Assembly (NCBI RefSeq): GCF_031755915.1 | Contig: NC_083387.1 | Coordinates: forward strand, 19,861,001 to 19,925,000 | Reading direction: 5' to 3' | Source: Ziziphus jujuba | Lineage: Eukaryota > Streptophyta > Magnoliopsida > Rosales > Rhamnaceae | DNA: 64,000 bases | In this document: positions 12,101 through 24,623 of the stretch, piece by piece | How the letters are laid out: the number at the start of each line of letters is the position of its first letter | How positions within the stretch are numbered: the stretch's first letter is position 1 | Program-made: the position numbers and the translations under genes | The notes under the pieces: model-generated | What the model was told of the DNA's origin: nothing | The model's input: the letters and a program-made list of their open reading frames with translations, nothing else | Databases searched by the model: none

Positions 12101-14770
12101 AAATTACACCTATCATACATAATATAAATTAGAAAAATCAGTATAAAAGTTTTTAAAAAAATGTTATGATTTTTTATAAATAATAACAAAAAAAATTGTT
12201 CCAATAAATAAATGAAGCATAAAGAAAATTTAGTAAGTACCAAATGGTTTTAAAACTTTATCAATTATATATATTTTTTAAAAAGTATCTTTAAACAAAG
12301 ATTCAAAAGATTTTAGTACTTTTTCACTTTGTTTTTTTGCTTTTTTTCTTTTATAGTTTTCTATAAAATAATTAATTTCTTATATTTTTAGAAACATTAT
12401 TAATAGGGAAATATTTTCTCTTTAAGAAATATTAAATTTAGAAATTGCACGTGGGGTCTTCAAATTCTATGAAAATTGCACTTTGGTCTCTCATAGTGAT
12501 TTTTTGTTTTTTTTTTTTTTCCTATCAAGAAAAAAAATTGCTGACAGAATGTTTGACAAAAAATTGGCTGGACACTAGTGGTACAACAAAAAAATAGATT
12601 TTAGGAAGCAAAATTTAAAAATATATATATATATATATATTATTCGAGTTTACGGATCATACGTGCTAATAATCCTAAAATTAATTATATCTACTATTCA
12701 AGTTGCTACATGTTGGTTTATATATTTATTTATTTCACAACAATTGCAATCGGTCAATTATGATTCCCAAGCAACTGATTTATTAATTATAACTAAAACT
12801 ACTATGTGCAAATAGGACTTCAATCCAGAAGATTTTTATTTTTTTTGTCAGTAATCCAGAAAAACTGAGTAATATTGAAACATATCCATTTCGGCTCTAA
12901 TTAAATAATCTTCCTATCAAATAAAATAAATTAATTAATTAAACAAATTGAAGAATCCCTTCTGTCTCCTATACACGTGTGGAACCAATCAAAGTATTTG
13001 TAGGGGGGTTTTACATGGAAAAATTCATTTAAACTTTAATTATAATTAGATTCATATTTTTAAAAAATCATATTTAAAACTTATCTGATTATATGTTAAT
13101 TTTTTTAATTAGTTTTTACAATTAAAATTATAAATATAACAAAACTAAAGAAGTATAAATGAAATTTATCTAGGTTTAAATTAATACATCCCACTCTCAC
13201 TGGTTAGCAGACCAACATTTCATTTACACACAGATTTTCTTTAAAAAAAAATTGGTGTAGAATAACAGAATAAGTGGCCCCCAATATTTAATAGCTATCC
13301 ACATGAATTGCTTGAGCGTGTCTAATGGTAAATTTTAATACTAACATTAATTAACATTTGAACTCCAATACCATGTTAAATGGAATATCATATACAACAT
13401 ATTGATAAACGCATAATTATTAAATTATACCTTGTCATTTAGAAGTCTCATATATTATCATATAATCCCCTCCCTATTATTTACATTAGAAGATCTCATA
13501 TCAATCTAGCAATTTAAAAATAGCATTGTCATTCTAGTATAAACAAATATTATTCATCTCCCTTGAAATTTGATAAAATACAATTTGACCTTTATAATTT
13601 AAATAATATCACTAGTCTAAAAAAACCCATCATTTTTCTCTCATATTTCATTCATAATTTTTTGGTTTAGGGGTTAACTATATTTTAGTTACTCAACTAT
13701 ACTATTTTTCAGATTTTGCATTTTTAACTACAAAGTCTCTTTCATATTTCCCTCTGAACTATTAGTCATTATATATTGTCCAAAAATAAAATAAAATGGG
13801 ATAAATCAGTTTTAGCTATAAAACCTTTTAAATTGCACTCTAAACTATTGATTAGTCATACATATTATCCAAATAAAATAAAATAGGATAAAACAAAATT
13901 TGAATAAAATTATATGAGTTATATATGTTTCATCCATTGAATTTATTTGTCAAAACGTATGATTGGACTTAATTGATAAAAATGCAATAATCTAAAATGC
14001 AATACGAGAGAGAGATTTTTGTAGTATAGGATGCAAATTGCGAAGTGTAAAAAATAGAATAATTGTGAAGGAAGGAGCTTAATATCATCCATACTCCTAC
14101 AAAAGCGTAAATGATTTTTCTGCGACCACATACTTTGTTCTTTTTATTTGGATTTTTTGTTTCTAAGTTTTTTTTTTTTCCCTCACTATTATCCTTAAAA
14201 CTATTCTTAGTTTGACTTTAAACACATTTAAAATGTATATGGTACAATTATTAAAACAAAAAACAACAAAACTACAAGATTAGACGCTCACGATTTTGAT
14301 TACCATACCAGTGATTTGGAGGAAATCTCACCAAAATTATTTAGTGCCCATTTCGATCAACTCTTATCATTTTTCATTGCCTAAGTGGTATGTATTTCTA
14401 CAGTGCTCGTTTTTTCAATTATGCAAACTTTATAAAATTCCTACATGTTGTTTCATGTAAACTGCATGTATCAAAATTAATAAAAAAGAAAAATTAAAAA
14501 ACTAGATTCCATTAAAAATTAAAATGCAAAAAGAAAAATTTTAAGATTAAATTGCAACTATAAATATAATACATAGCTAATAATCTAATTCTTAAATGTA
14601 CTGCAAATTTCTACCATGAGGGGTACCATAGGATATAGTTGCACAAAAGATTTTTTGAAGAAATAGTTGTACAAAGAGAGATGCAATGGAAACAAACAAA
14701 CAAACAATAAACAGGGCAAGAGAGTAAAAGAGCCATAAAGTTAGGGGGAGGGATATTACAGTAAAATTCA
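9131..14770. other. AT-rich intergenic DNA without recognisable genes
   Basis: Homopolymer A/T runs, an A-run at about 9669-9688, TA microsatellites near 11526 and 12620, and only short random ORFs. No transposon domain could be identified. Confidence 0.55.
9574..9627. repeat. 27-bp perfect-period tandem duplication
   Basis: Two abutting copies (9574-9600, 9601-9627) differ by one base. Confidence 0.9.
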
Positions 14771-14866
14771 AATTCGAGAGAGAGAGAGAGAGAGGAAAAA
14801 AGAAAGAAAAAAAAAAACTCTGGGTGTGCAATTAAAGTCTGATTCTCAGTTTTCAAGAAACAAACA

Positions 14867-14870
<4 letters not shown>

Positions 14871-14908
<38 letters not shown>
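14871..14908. repeat. (AG)19 microsatellite upstream of the EXL gene
   Basis: 38 bp of pure AG about 150 bp before the start codon; a shorter GA tract lies at 14776-14795. GA/CT tracts near plant gene starts are known binding sites for BBR/BPC GAGA factors. A regulatory role here is inference. Confidence 0.9.
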
Positions 14909-14911
<3 letters not shown>

Positions 14912-14997
14912 CTGAAGCAAAAGAGTGCCCACACACACAGAGCAGCTGTCTCCAGCCCATTTCCCTCCCAAACACCTGTTCTCTTCCCCCTATTCCT

Positions 14998-15004
14998 TTA
15001 TATG
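14998..15004 (+). promoter_or_regulatory. Possible TATA element of the EXL gene
   Basis: TTATATG in a pyrimidine-rich stretch 53 bp before the ATG. It is the best TATA-like match nearby, but it would leave a leader of only about 25-30 nt, so the true start may lie further upstream. Confidence 0.3.
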
Positions 15005-15056
15005 CACCCACCCCATTTCACATTCTTTGCCCGCCCCCTCACTCCTCAACACAAAA

Positions 15057-16124
15057 ATGTCTCTCCCCAATTTCTTCTTCTTCTTCTTCGTCTCCATTTT
15101 CCTCAGTCATGGTGTTTCTTCATCTTCTTCTTCTTCTTCCTCTGTTCCATCGGTTCAGACCCTCAACACACAGCCTCCCAAATTCTTCAACCCAAAGCTC
15201 CCTCCAAGAACCCTTTCTTCCTCCAAGAAGTTCGAGGGCTCGTCGGACCTGGTTAACCTCCGGTACCATATGGGTCCCGTACTCTCTTCCAAACCAATCA
15301 ACGTTTACCTGATCTGGTATGGAAAATGGGCTCAACCCCAGAAGCTCCTCATCAAGGATTTCTTGCTCTCAATCTCCACCACCGATCTCCGCGCCGCACC
15401 TTCTCCTTCCGTCGCCGAGTGGTGGCGAACTGTTTCTCTCTACACCGATCAGACCGGAGCCAATGTGTCTCGCTCCCTCGTCGTCGCCCGTGAGTTTGCC
15501 GACCAGAAGTACTCCCACGGGACCCACCTCACGCGGCTCACCGTACAGCAGGTTATTGCCAACGCCGTCAGATCTGCTCCGTTCCCGGTCGATCACAAAC
15601 ACGGGATCTACCTCATCCTTACGTCCCAAGACGTCACTGTTCAGGACTTTTGTCGAGCAGTTTGTGGGTTTCACTACTTCACGTTTCCATCTTTGGTTGG
15701 CTACACTCTACCCTATGCTTGGGTCGGAAACTCCGGCAAACAGTGCCCGGAGGTCTGTGCCTACCCGTTCGCTTTGCCTGGGTACATGGCCGGCGGGGGT
15801 CCCGGAGCACTATCGCCGCCGAACAAGGATGTAGGTGTAGACGGGATGATTAGTGTGATAGCTCATGAGTTGGCGGAGCTTGCATCGAATCCATTGGTTA
15901 ATGCCTGGTACGCAGGTGAGGATCCGACTGCTCCGACAGAGATTGGGGACCTGTGCGAGGGGTTGTACGGAACCGGTGGAGGAGGTGGGTATATTGGGCA
16001 GGTGATGAGGGATAGAGAAGGAAGGACCTTCAATGTCAATGGAAGGAAAGGGAGGAAATTCTTGGTTCAGTGGATTTGGAGCCCTGTTTTGAAAGCTTGC
16101 GCTGGTCCTAATGCTATGAACTAA
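15057..16124 (+). CDS. EXL5: EXORDIUM-like secreted protein (Phi_1 family, EXL5 type)
   Basis: Single-exon gene of 355 codons. An N-terminal signal peptide (hydrophobic residues 6-17, likely cut near 21-23) precedes a poly-Ser stretch. The Phi_1 domain spans about 65-352: LRYHMGPVL (68-76), [10 protein letters not shown] (82-91), [18 protein letters not shown] (121-138), [12 protein letters not shown] (197-208), [18 protein letters not shown] (227-244), [10 protein letters not shown] (270-279), [16 protein letters not shown] (287-302) and FLVQWIW (335-341). These match plant EXORDIUM-like/phosphate-induced-1 proteins, apoplastic proteins linked to brassinosteroid-related growth and carbon status (family knowledge). 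The ATG at 15057 is preferred over an in-frame ATG at 14925 because it directly precedes the signal peptide and the 44 upstream codons look like leader. Six cysteines suggest disulphides. Orthology to EXL5 rather than EXL6/7 is not certain. Confidence 0.94.
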   Translation: MSLPNFFFFFFVSIFLSHGVSSSSSSSSSVPSVQTLNTQPPKFFNPKLPPRTLSSSKKFEGSSDLVNLRYHMGPVLSSKPINVYLIWYGKWAQPQKLLIKDFLLSISTTDLRAAPSPSVAEWWRTVSLYTDQTGANVSRSLVVAREFADQKYSHGTHLTRLTVQQVIANAVRSAPFPVDHKHGIYLILTSQDVTVQDFCRAVCGFHYFTFPSLVGYTLPYAWVGNSGKQCPEVCAYPFALPGYMAGGGPGALSPPNKDVGVDGMISVIAHELAELASNPLVNAWYAGEDPTAPTEIGDLCEGLYGTGGGGGYIGQVMRDREGRTFNVNGRKGRKFLVQWIWSPVLKACAGPNAMN

Positions 16125-16405
16125 ATAAACCCACAAAAAACATATGCCTCTTTTTTTTTTTTAATTTATTATTTAAATTCTGGTTTAGAATTTGGTAGGA
16201 ATGCATAGAGGGAGTATGGAAAATTTGGAGGTTGAAAAGATATGGGGATAAAATCTTAAGCTTTGCTTGAGCTTATTGTATTTTTTTGATTTTTTTTCTT
16301 TTTTTCCTCCCCTTTTTGAAATGGGTTATTTTAGATGTATAAAAAGGGGTGCAGGGTTTTCCTAGGCATAGGAGTTGGGGCATTTAGATATTCAGATTTT
16401 TATGG

Positions 16406-16445
<40 letters not shown>

Positions 16446-17312
16446 TTGGGTTCTTCATTTTGAAAGGAATCTGTTTCTCTTGCTTTGCATAGCTTAAGCT
16501 AGACACTGAAGATTGGATATGGTTTAGATCTTACTAGTCCATGATACATATAGATGATACCAAAATGAGTTCAAATTAATATCATACGGAAATGATGAGC
16601 AAAAGAGTTACCTATTCTAAATTGGCAATAAGACGTGAAAACCACCTTTTTGAATATGGGATTTAAATGTAATCGATTATTTAAATCTAGTCCTAGATTT
16701 AGATGGATATAAAATAAATTAATTTATTGAAGTTTAAGAGCTTTTGTCCGAGAATTGCAGAGAATATATAATGGAATATGTCCAAATTCATTGTCTTTAT
16801 GATAGGGATTAAAGTTTAAAGCACTTCTATAATATGGACTTGGGGACTAATATTTTAAAAACTTAAGAGTAGATCAGTGATAAGTGCATGCATGTCTCAA
16901 ATGGACAGTGGCATTTTCATCATCATGACCCAAAGAGGAAACCAAATGAATATTTATTGCTTATTAAAAAAAAAAAGTACAAAACCAATGAAGTTTTCCC
17001 TTCATTATTTTTTAGTTTGCATCCATGAAAAAGCAGAGAGCTTTTATTTTATTTTATTTTATTTGATAAAAAATGGGGAGTTTAAATGCTATCGAACCTA
17101 AAATTTGTATTTATATGCAACTAAAATATCTTTAATAGTATTTTTCTACAAGTCCCTAAGTTATAAGATATACCAGAAAGTACAGCCCCATAATAGGAAA
17201 AATATTCTCTTACACACATGATAAACATGGCACCAATTATTTTTTTTTTCCTAATTATTCATTTTTGTAATTTTCCCTAGTTGGTCGGAAAAGGTTGATT
17301 TGATTTTTCACT
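16125..17312. other. EXL 3' flank and intergenic DNA; (AT)n at 16412-16436
   Basis: Poly-T tracts and a TA microsatellite follow the stop codon. The ORF at about 16877-17101 is AT-rich and resembles nothing known. No gene seen. Confidence 0.5.
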
Positions 17313-18740
17313 TTAAAATTTTAAAGTTAATTGCAAATTAAAACTTTAGGCATACGAATTGAATCATGAAGTTTAAAATTGTCTAAATTGAATTTTAAAA
17401 TTTCAAATCTATTATAAATCAGTCAAATTTACTATGGTGTTAATTTTATTCTCAAATGATTTTATGCTGTCGTTATAATTCATTTTTCAATAAAAAAATT
17501 TAAAAATATTTCTTAAAAGATAAGTTTTTTATTTTTTCATTTTATATTTATGATTATCTATTTAAAAAAATTTATCCAATCCTATTTTTTTAAAACTAAA
17601 ACTCCAAAGAAATTAAATATTTTTGCACCTAAATTTAAGACCAAAAATAAAAATTTAAAATAAAAATGGAATTTTAGCTTAATAAATATATATTTTTATT
17701 ATACCAAAGATTAAATAAAATTATTTTAATGGACCAAATATCAATAATAGTTTTTTATGCCCAACCATTAAAAAATAGTCCCCAAAAAAAAAAAAAGAAG
17801 ATAAAATGAGACAAAAATAAAAATAAAATTTAATTTTTATGATTTTTTATTTTGGTTTAAGAATAGAATAACGGTAGATCTACCTATACTCACTCGTGAA
17901 TCATTAGATCCTATAAAGAATGAACAATCATAAAAAAATTAGAAATAAAATGAATAACTTTTATTCAAAAAATAAGGATATAAAAATAATAAAAACAAAG
18001 TATTAGACCTTAAAAATAAAAATAAAAAATAAAATCAATAATATTAAATTTATTTTTATTTTTTACATTAGACTAAAATAAGAAAAGCATAAAAAATAAA
18101 ATTTATTTTTTATTTTCATTTTTACTTTTGTCTAATTTTTATTTTTTTATGGTTTGGTCATAAAAAAACTATTATACATTTTTGATATGAAATTATTTAA
18201 TTTAATTTTTAATCTAATAAAAATATTTTTACAAGATTTAAAATTCCAGTTTTAGTTTTTGTTTAATTTTATGTCTAATTTTTATTTTTTAATTTTAATC
18301 TAATTATTTTAAGGTTTAGGTGTAAAAAAATTATTTATTTTTGATCTAGTAAAATTTTTGTATATAATTTTTGGTCTAATAAATTTTTTATTAGATCAAA
18401 ATTTTCAATTTTTTTATTTTTTTTAATTTTTAATCTAATTTTTGGTCCAAAAATATTTTATTTCAAATAGAAATGAATAGAAATTTTCAAATAAAAAAAC
18501 ATAAATATAAAATAACAATAAAAAATTTATTTTTTTCAATTTTTTTGCTGAAAAATGAATTATAATATAAGTATGTTGATATCATCTAACAATACAATTA
18601 ATGTCGTTATTCAATTGAATTGATTTACAATAAATTTGAAACTTTAATTTCAATTCAAGCAATTTCAATCAGTATTCAATTTGCATAATTTTAAAATTTT
18701 AAAATACTAATCAACAATTAATCTTAAATTTTATTTTATC
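17313..18740. mobile_element. Long imperfect inverted-repeat element (foldback or MULE-like, non-coding)
   Basis: The left arm (about 17313-17515) and the reversed right arm (about 18535-18740) share diverged but collinear sequence, for example TATAATTCATTTTTCA at the inner end of each arm and TTTCAAAT followed by TAAATCA further out. The roughly 1 kb between is simple AT-rich sequence with repeated AAATAAAAAT. No ORF or transposase is present and no target duplication could be fixed. Arms of about 200 bp suit a Mutator-like or foldback element, but the class is inference. Confidence 0.5.
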
Positions 18741-19287
18741 TTTTGAAAGTTATGGACTAGTGATGGCCTTGGCTTTTGCATGGAACAAAGGCAAGCAAAT
18801 TGCAGTCCTTTTTAGAGTCAAGTGGATGGCATAGACTTTAGAGCGAATGCCTTTTCTCACCCATTACCCATCATCCCCATGACCCAACTTTAATGCAACG
18901 TTTGCGATCCACAGCTAATATTAGGGACCCACAAAAGTAAAACAAAATGATGTTAAGATTCTTATTTGTTATTATTGTTATTATTTTCATCCATGAGGTC
19001 CTGTTTTGGTACTTTAGGGCCGTGCCACAGACAATAGATCGATCATTGGCTTGGTGGCCCTAGTCTTTGGCAGGAGTGGGAGCTTGTTGGTGGTTAGATG
19101 GTTGCATTCGATAAAAAAAACATAAAAAAGGGTACAGTTTGGGAAGGAGAGTCTTAGGGGCATGTGATGGCGGTCATAAACAAATGTTCTTCTTTTAACT
19201 TTTCTTCACATGATCTTTGAGCATTGAACAAATGAATTCTTTATTTTATTTTATGTTTTTGGGAGATGGAGACAAATTAATTCAGAG
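18741..19287. other. GC-richer non-coding island
   Basis: Less AT-rich than its flanks, with no long ORF and no recognised RNA gene. Confidence 0.3.
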
Positions 19288-19393
19288 TAAGATATTTATT
19301 TACTATGACTCTATATTTGGTTTGTAGTAAAGTGTGGGTATAAGATATTTATTTACTATGACTTTTTGTTTGGATTGTGTTAACTTGTGGGTA
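19288..19393. repeat. 53-bp tandem duplication, diverged
   Basis: Adjacent copies 19288-19340 and 19341-19393 both begin TAAGATATTTATTTACTATG and end GTGGGTA. Confidence 0.85.
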
Positions 19394-20420
19394 TAATTTT
19401 GGACATTTATTTCTATAGGGGTATATGATAGATAAACAAAATCACAAATACAAATAATACAAATGCAAGAATACTGTGTATAGATCAAATCTTTCAAAAT
19501 GATAGAGAGATGTTTTTGTGGGGGACAATCTAATAGTAATGTTCATATTTTTCTGTATGTAAGATTTTAAATTTGAATAACCCTCCTGATAATTAAAAAA
19601 AAAAAAAGAAAAAGAAAAGAAAAAAGCCATGAACATTACAAGATTTTGTATATAAAAGAGAGATTCTATTTAAACTGTAAGATTGTTTTATTCACATTCA
19701 CATTAGTGGATCAACGCCTCATTAAATTGTGTCTCTTTTGTTGGACATTGATTTTAATAATTTGTTAGTCTAGAAATCCATCATGGTTCATTTGTGATTT
19801 CCAGTCATAGACACTATTTTCAGGCTAATTACTAGGAATTGTAATGATTTATTGTTTTATTCAGTCACTCTAAAATATGTTGCCTAAGTTGCTCTTTGAT
19901 ATTCTAAGCCTATATATTTATACAAATCTAGACCTTGCTCTGTATATACCAAATGTCTTCCTACAATATTTTGATATTTTAGGATGCAAGTACAGAAATT
20001 AGTTGATTCTCTAGTGCATGTATACTGGATTTCTTTATTTCCTCAAGTATTTTTACATTAATTGTTTTTTTTTTAAATTAAATTTTCCATTTCCTTTACT
20101 AAAAGGGTAATAATAATCTATTGTCAAATGTAGTATGTACAGAATATGAAAATGTCATAAAAATGTTATTGGATTAGCAAATCCTCCTATATGGTTAGGT
20201 CAACTCATTTTAGAATGACACCTATTCTAAAGGAACTACTTTTCTCCTAACTTTTCAAAATTTTGATCGTTTAGGGCATATCCTCTGTTATTTTGAAAAA
20301 TGTATTTCATTTTATAAATTGAAAAATAATAAAAAAATGTCTTTGGTTGCTTTATTTGAAAAATAAGATTTGAAAAAAAATTGAAAACATTCTCAAAATA
20401 TAAGTAAACTAAGAAAACAT

Positions 20421-20460
<40 letters not shown>

Positions 20461-23400
20461 CTTTGGGATAGAAAAGATCACATTTTACTTGTATTTGAAA
20501 AAGTATAGAAACAGAGATTTAAAGGGGTATAGCTTTAAATAAAAAATATATTTATTTATATTAGATAAATATCATATTTAACATATATTATACACAAATA
20601 TAAATAATGTTTACTACTTTCAATAATGAATAATTTTTTTCTATATATATTTAAATTTATATATATATATATATATCATATTTAATATTTAGTAAACACA
20701 ATTTTATTATTTCATTATAAAATATTTTTAAATATATTACTAAACCTGTTTTTAAATTCTAAAAACATGAAATCCATTTGAACATTTTCAATTTTACAAA
20801 AAGGATTTGTAAAAATTATTTTAAAATACAACGCGCCCTCAGTTCCCGTAGTAGAATAATTCGTTACCCTACAAGAAAACCCAATAATAATAAATCCAAG
20901 GTAAATTTTTTACCAAAAAACCCAAGGTAAATAAATAGGGTCAATGGTACCAAACCCAACAAGGCCATCTATGATTAGAATGATTGCCACCACATTCAGG
21001 TAACATATTCTATGTCATTTTATCTTAATCCTCCATTGGAATGTCCTTGGACAAGATATTACACCATTGTCAGGCCTCCTCCGTTCATTCTCTTTTTCTT
21101 TTACATGTTTAGGAACAAAGAGGGATAGCATATGATTGGGCTTGTTGAGTTTTACACAAACATTTACTTATGGTCCATATTTTTCATGTCTAAAAAATGT
21201 CACAGATCAAATGGGGCCCAAAGTTTGTTTAAAACCTACTGCTACTTCGATCCACTTATAAGATGGTAGTTTTTTAGGTTGAAGTTGTGTATCTACAGTA
21301 TATCATAATTATAATAAATTTGTGAGTAGTTTCATTCATGCTAACCAGTGATACTTACAATTTTTTTGATAATAGCATACAGGGTGACAAAATTTTTATT
21401 TCTTTTAACAATAATTTTGAGTTTGAAATTTCCACTCCAAAAAAAAAAAAAAAATAAAATAAAAAAATACTGATAATTAGGAAATATGTTAAAATGGAGA
21501 ATTAAAAATTTTTTGCTCCTAACCCAACAAACTCAATAGTCTTAATCCAAAACTCAAGGGACAATAGTAATGGTCATTATCATCATGAGAGATTTCTCCA
21601 GAAGAGAAGAGAAATAGTATCATGGTCTAAATCCATGGTATTGATCCAACTGGATGGTTTTAAAATATTGGTATTCAATATTAAGTCAGATATTTAGGTG
21701 TGAGATGGAGTGAAGACAAAGATCTGATAAAAAACCAATAAAAAAAGACAACAAAAAATCAAATGAAAAGAAACCATTTAGCTATGTGTGGTTCCATATG
21801 GGTTTGCAATCTATTCTATACATGGCCCTTTCGGTAGGGTCATACTGGAGCCAATCGTGTCCCCATCTGAGTTGGAAAGCCACATGCAATTGCATGAAGA
21901 GGTAGCCCCACCTCCTCCCAGGGAAAGAGACAATTTGGCAAATGGCTTTTGCTGTTAGTATTTAATTAACCAAACAGAAACTCAAATTAGCAAAAGCACT
22001 GTATATGCAATCAGTGAGAATCGATAACTCAACAAATTTGGAACTTGATATTTGAAAGGAAAAAAAAAAAAAAAAGGATTATTATTGTTGATTTGTTGTT
22101 TGCAAAGTTTCAAAAAATTGTTAAGAGAAAGTTATTGTGATGGTATATCATATATATAAGAGTCTATAGTCTTTTGTTTCCTCTGAGAATTATATATTTA
22201 CTCAATGCTGAAAAATTGGAACCATATATAATAATCTGATTATTGAAGAGTAGTTAGTACAATTTTGATAAATGGAGATGAAAATTAATCTTGGCGAAAA
22301 AGATGAAAAAATCCAAAATAAAAAATCTGTCTCTATCTGGCCTGCCATCAAATATTTAAATCTTGCTTGGCCATCTTAAAAAATTTGGTTTTTGGTTTTA
22401 GAATCACTGACTCATTTAATTAAAAAAGTCTTTATTTTTAAAATTCAGTATTAAATGCACTTTACTATTATTTTAGTTTGTGCAAATTTTATTTTGGGGT
22501 TTCTAATTATTATGTATATATATATATATATTTAATTTTTTTATCAAGTGATGTTGGATCAGTTTGTAAATCATGGGAATTATAGATTTCGAGACTATGG
22601 GATGGGGGAAAAATTATTATAATTATTTATATTTCTTTCATCTTTTTTAAGGTTATATTTTTTGCATTTATTAGAGGGTATCAATTGACCACACCCCTTC
22701 CAAAAAAAAAAAAAAAAAAAAAGCTTTTAGAGTCTCCAAAGTTAACTTTGCACAAATAAAAGGGTAGTAAAATGTATTTTAACTATAAAATTACAAAGTA
22801 ACTTATAAATCAAATCAATACATGGTTGAATAAGGATTTTTTTTTTTTTTTTCCCATTTCATAAAACAAGACTTATATGCTTTAAGTTTTGGAAGTTCGA
22901 ATCAGTATTTTTTCCCCCCTTAGAAAGTACCTTTAATGCTTATTTATTTATTTATTTTTTTTGCTGAAGACCTTTAAGAATGCTTATTGTTCAGCTAACT
23001 GCATTACTATGTATACCAAAATCTACGTACCTTGAGATTTATACGTCAATCTCTCTCCTTTATTTGGTTCGTCTACCTTGCAAAAACTTTTACAAGTAGA
23101 TAAAAGATAATGCAGAATTAAAAGAAATTAAACTTGCCTATGCACCCTTCATGAATCAACTTTTTTTTAATCATTATAACAATTTTTGAAATGGTTTTAA
23201 AAAGAAAGGAAAAAAAGAAAAAACTTAAATTTTTACTAAAGATATATTCTCAATAATTTTACCATTGAATCAAATATATGAATACAGTTTCTTACTTGTT
23301 TGTTAACATGGAGTTTCTCCAATATATGGTTGTTTATCTTTTCTCTCATTTTTATGTTATATTTTTCATCCCTCCATGATTTCTTAGGAAAGCTTATCCC

Positions 23401-24620
23401 CTTTTATATATATGTTGCTAGTCTTCTTTTTATGTGAATTTTTTTTTAAGAAATTGCTGTATATATATATATCAGATTTGTGTCTTTCCAATATTTATAA
23501 AATTTCACATTTCCTTTTAATATAATCATTTAAATTATAATTTATATTTTGCATATTCCTATACTTTCATCTTCCATATATTTAATTTACGTGTGCACTT
23601 TTAAAAAGAATTATATACATGGAAGAAAAAATAAACAACATAGTAAAATTTGGGAAGACATAGACATATATACACATATATATTATACACATGTATACGA
23701 AAATTTTCCAATGTGTACATTCACGTTTTAATAAAATGAACAGATTATATGTAACGTTTTTTAATTAAAAAGGTTTTAATTAAAAATTAATGTGAATGAT
23801 TTGATTGGGCATTTAATGGCTTTAATTGGAAGGCATTAATTGTTTACCGTTTTGGGTTTTGATGGGATTGTTTTTTTAAGGAAAAGAAAAGAAAAATAAT
23901 CTCATCCCACACGTGGTTTTGAAAAAATAAAAAAATAAAAACAAGAGTGAAAATCCGTTTTCTCCTGTTTTTTTTTTTTTTTTTTTTAGGGAAATGGTAA
24001 AGTAAAAATGCATTGAAAGTTCAAACAGAAAGCTCCGAAGATATTGTGTCCGAAAGTTTGAGAATTTGTTGTATTTTAAAAAATGATTGTTGAAAAAATA
24101 TTTGTATGTTGGACGAGAATAATTTTAAAGACACTATCATATTACATAGATCTCAACAAATTAATAAACAAGCAGATTAAATATAAAATACAGATTTTAA
24201 TTCTAATTTATATTATCTAGTTTTCTGTATTTTGTATAAAATATTATTCGACATATATACATATATATTTATATATATTTTACTTACATTATATATATAT
24301 ACACGTATAATTTTTAAAAATATAAAGGCCCATTTGCAAAACCTAAAAGATCGGTAGACCAGATAATAAAAATTAAAATATTTCATTTAATATTTTTCTT
24401 CTTTTTTAATCATTGGTTCCAAGTTGCAAGCACAGTTAGAGTTTTTATTCGTCTTATTCATCTATTTTCTTTTATTAACTTTGAAAATGATTTTGTCGTT
24501 GAATCAAAAGAAAGGGCACGACAAAATCAAAAGAAAGGGCCCTACCACCTAAACAAATGGAGCCATTCAAATTAAAAACTTAAAGGCATACCAGAATCAA
24601 ATTGTATGCGTTCTTGATAC
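19394..24620. other. Intergenic, AT-rich; (CA)n(TA)n at 20421-20460; possible MITE at about 20274-20840
   Basis: No gene supported. A CA/TA compound microsatellite is at 20421-20460. Around it, AGGGCATATCC (from 20273) and, reversed, AGGGCGCG ending near 20840 may be degenerate ends of a small transposon, but the match is weak. GC-richer patches lie at about 20940-21100 and 21780-21960. Confidence 0.4.
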
Positions 24621-24623
24621 TAA

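Noticed and set aside
14611..14934. Minus-strand ORFs rich in Ser/Leu (107 and 79 codons)
   Set aside because: They come from reading the GA microsatellites and have no real protein features.
15319..15853. Alternative-frame ORF of 171 codons inside the EXL gene
   Set aside because: It overlaps a fully conserved coding frame and is a GC-bias shadow.
20274..20840. A MITE with AGGGC ends
   Set aside because: Terminal matches are short and gapped and flanks (TTA, TCA) do not agree; mentioned only in the region description.
22880..22910. tRNA/SINE B-box-like AAGTTCGAATCAG
   Set aside because: No A-box or cloverleaf could be formed around it.
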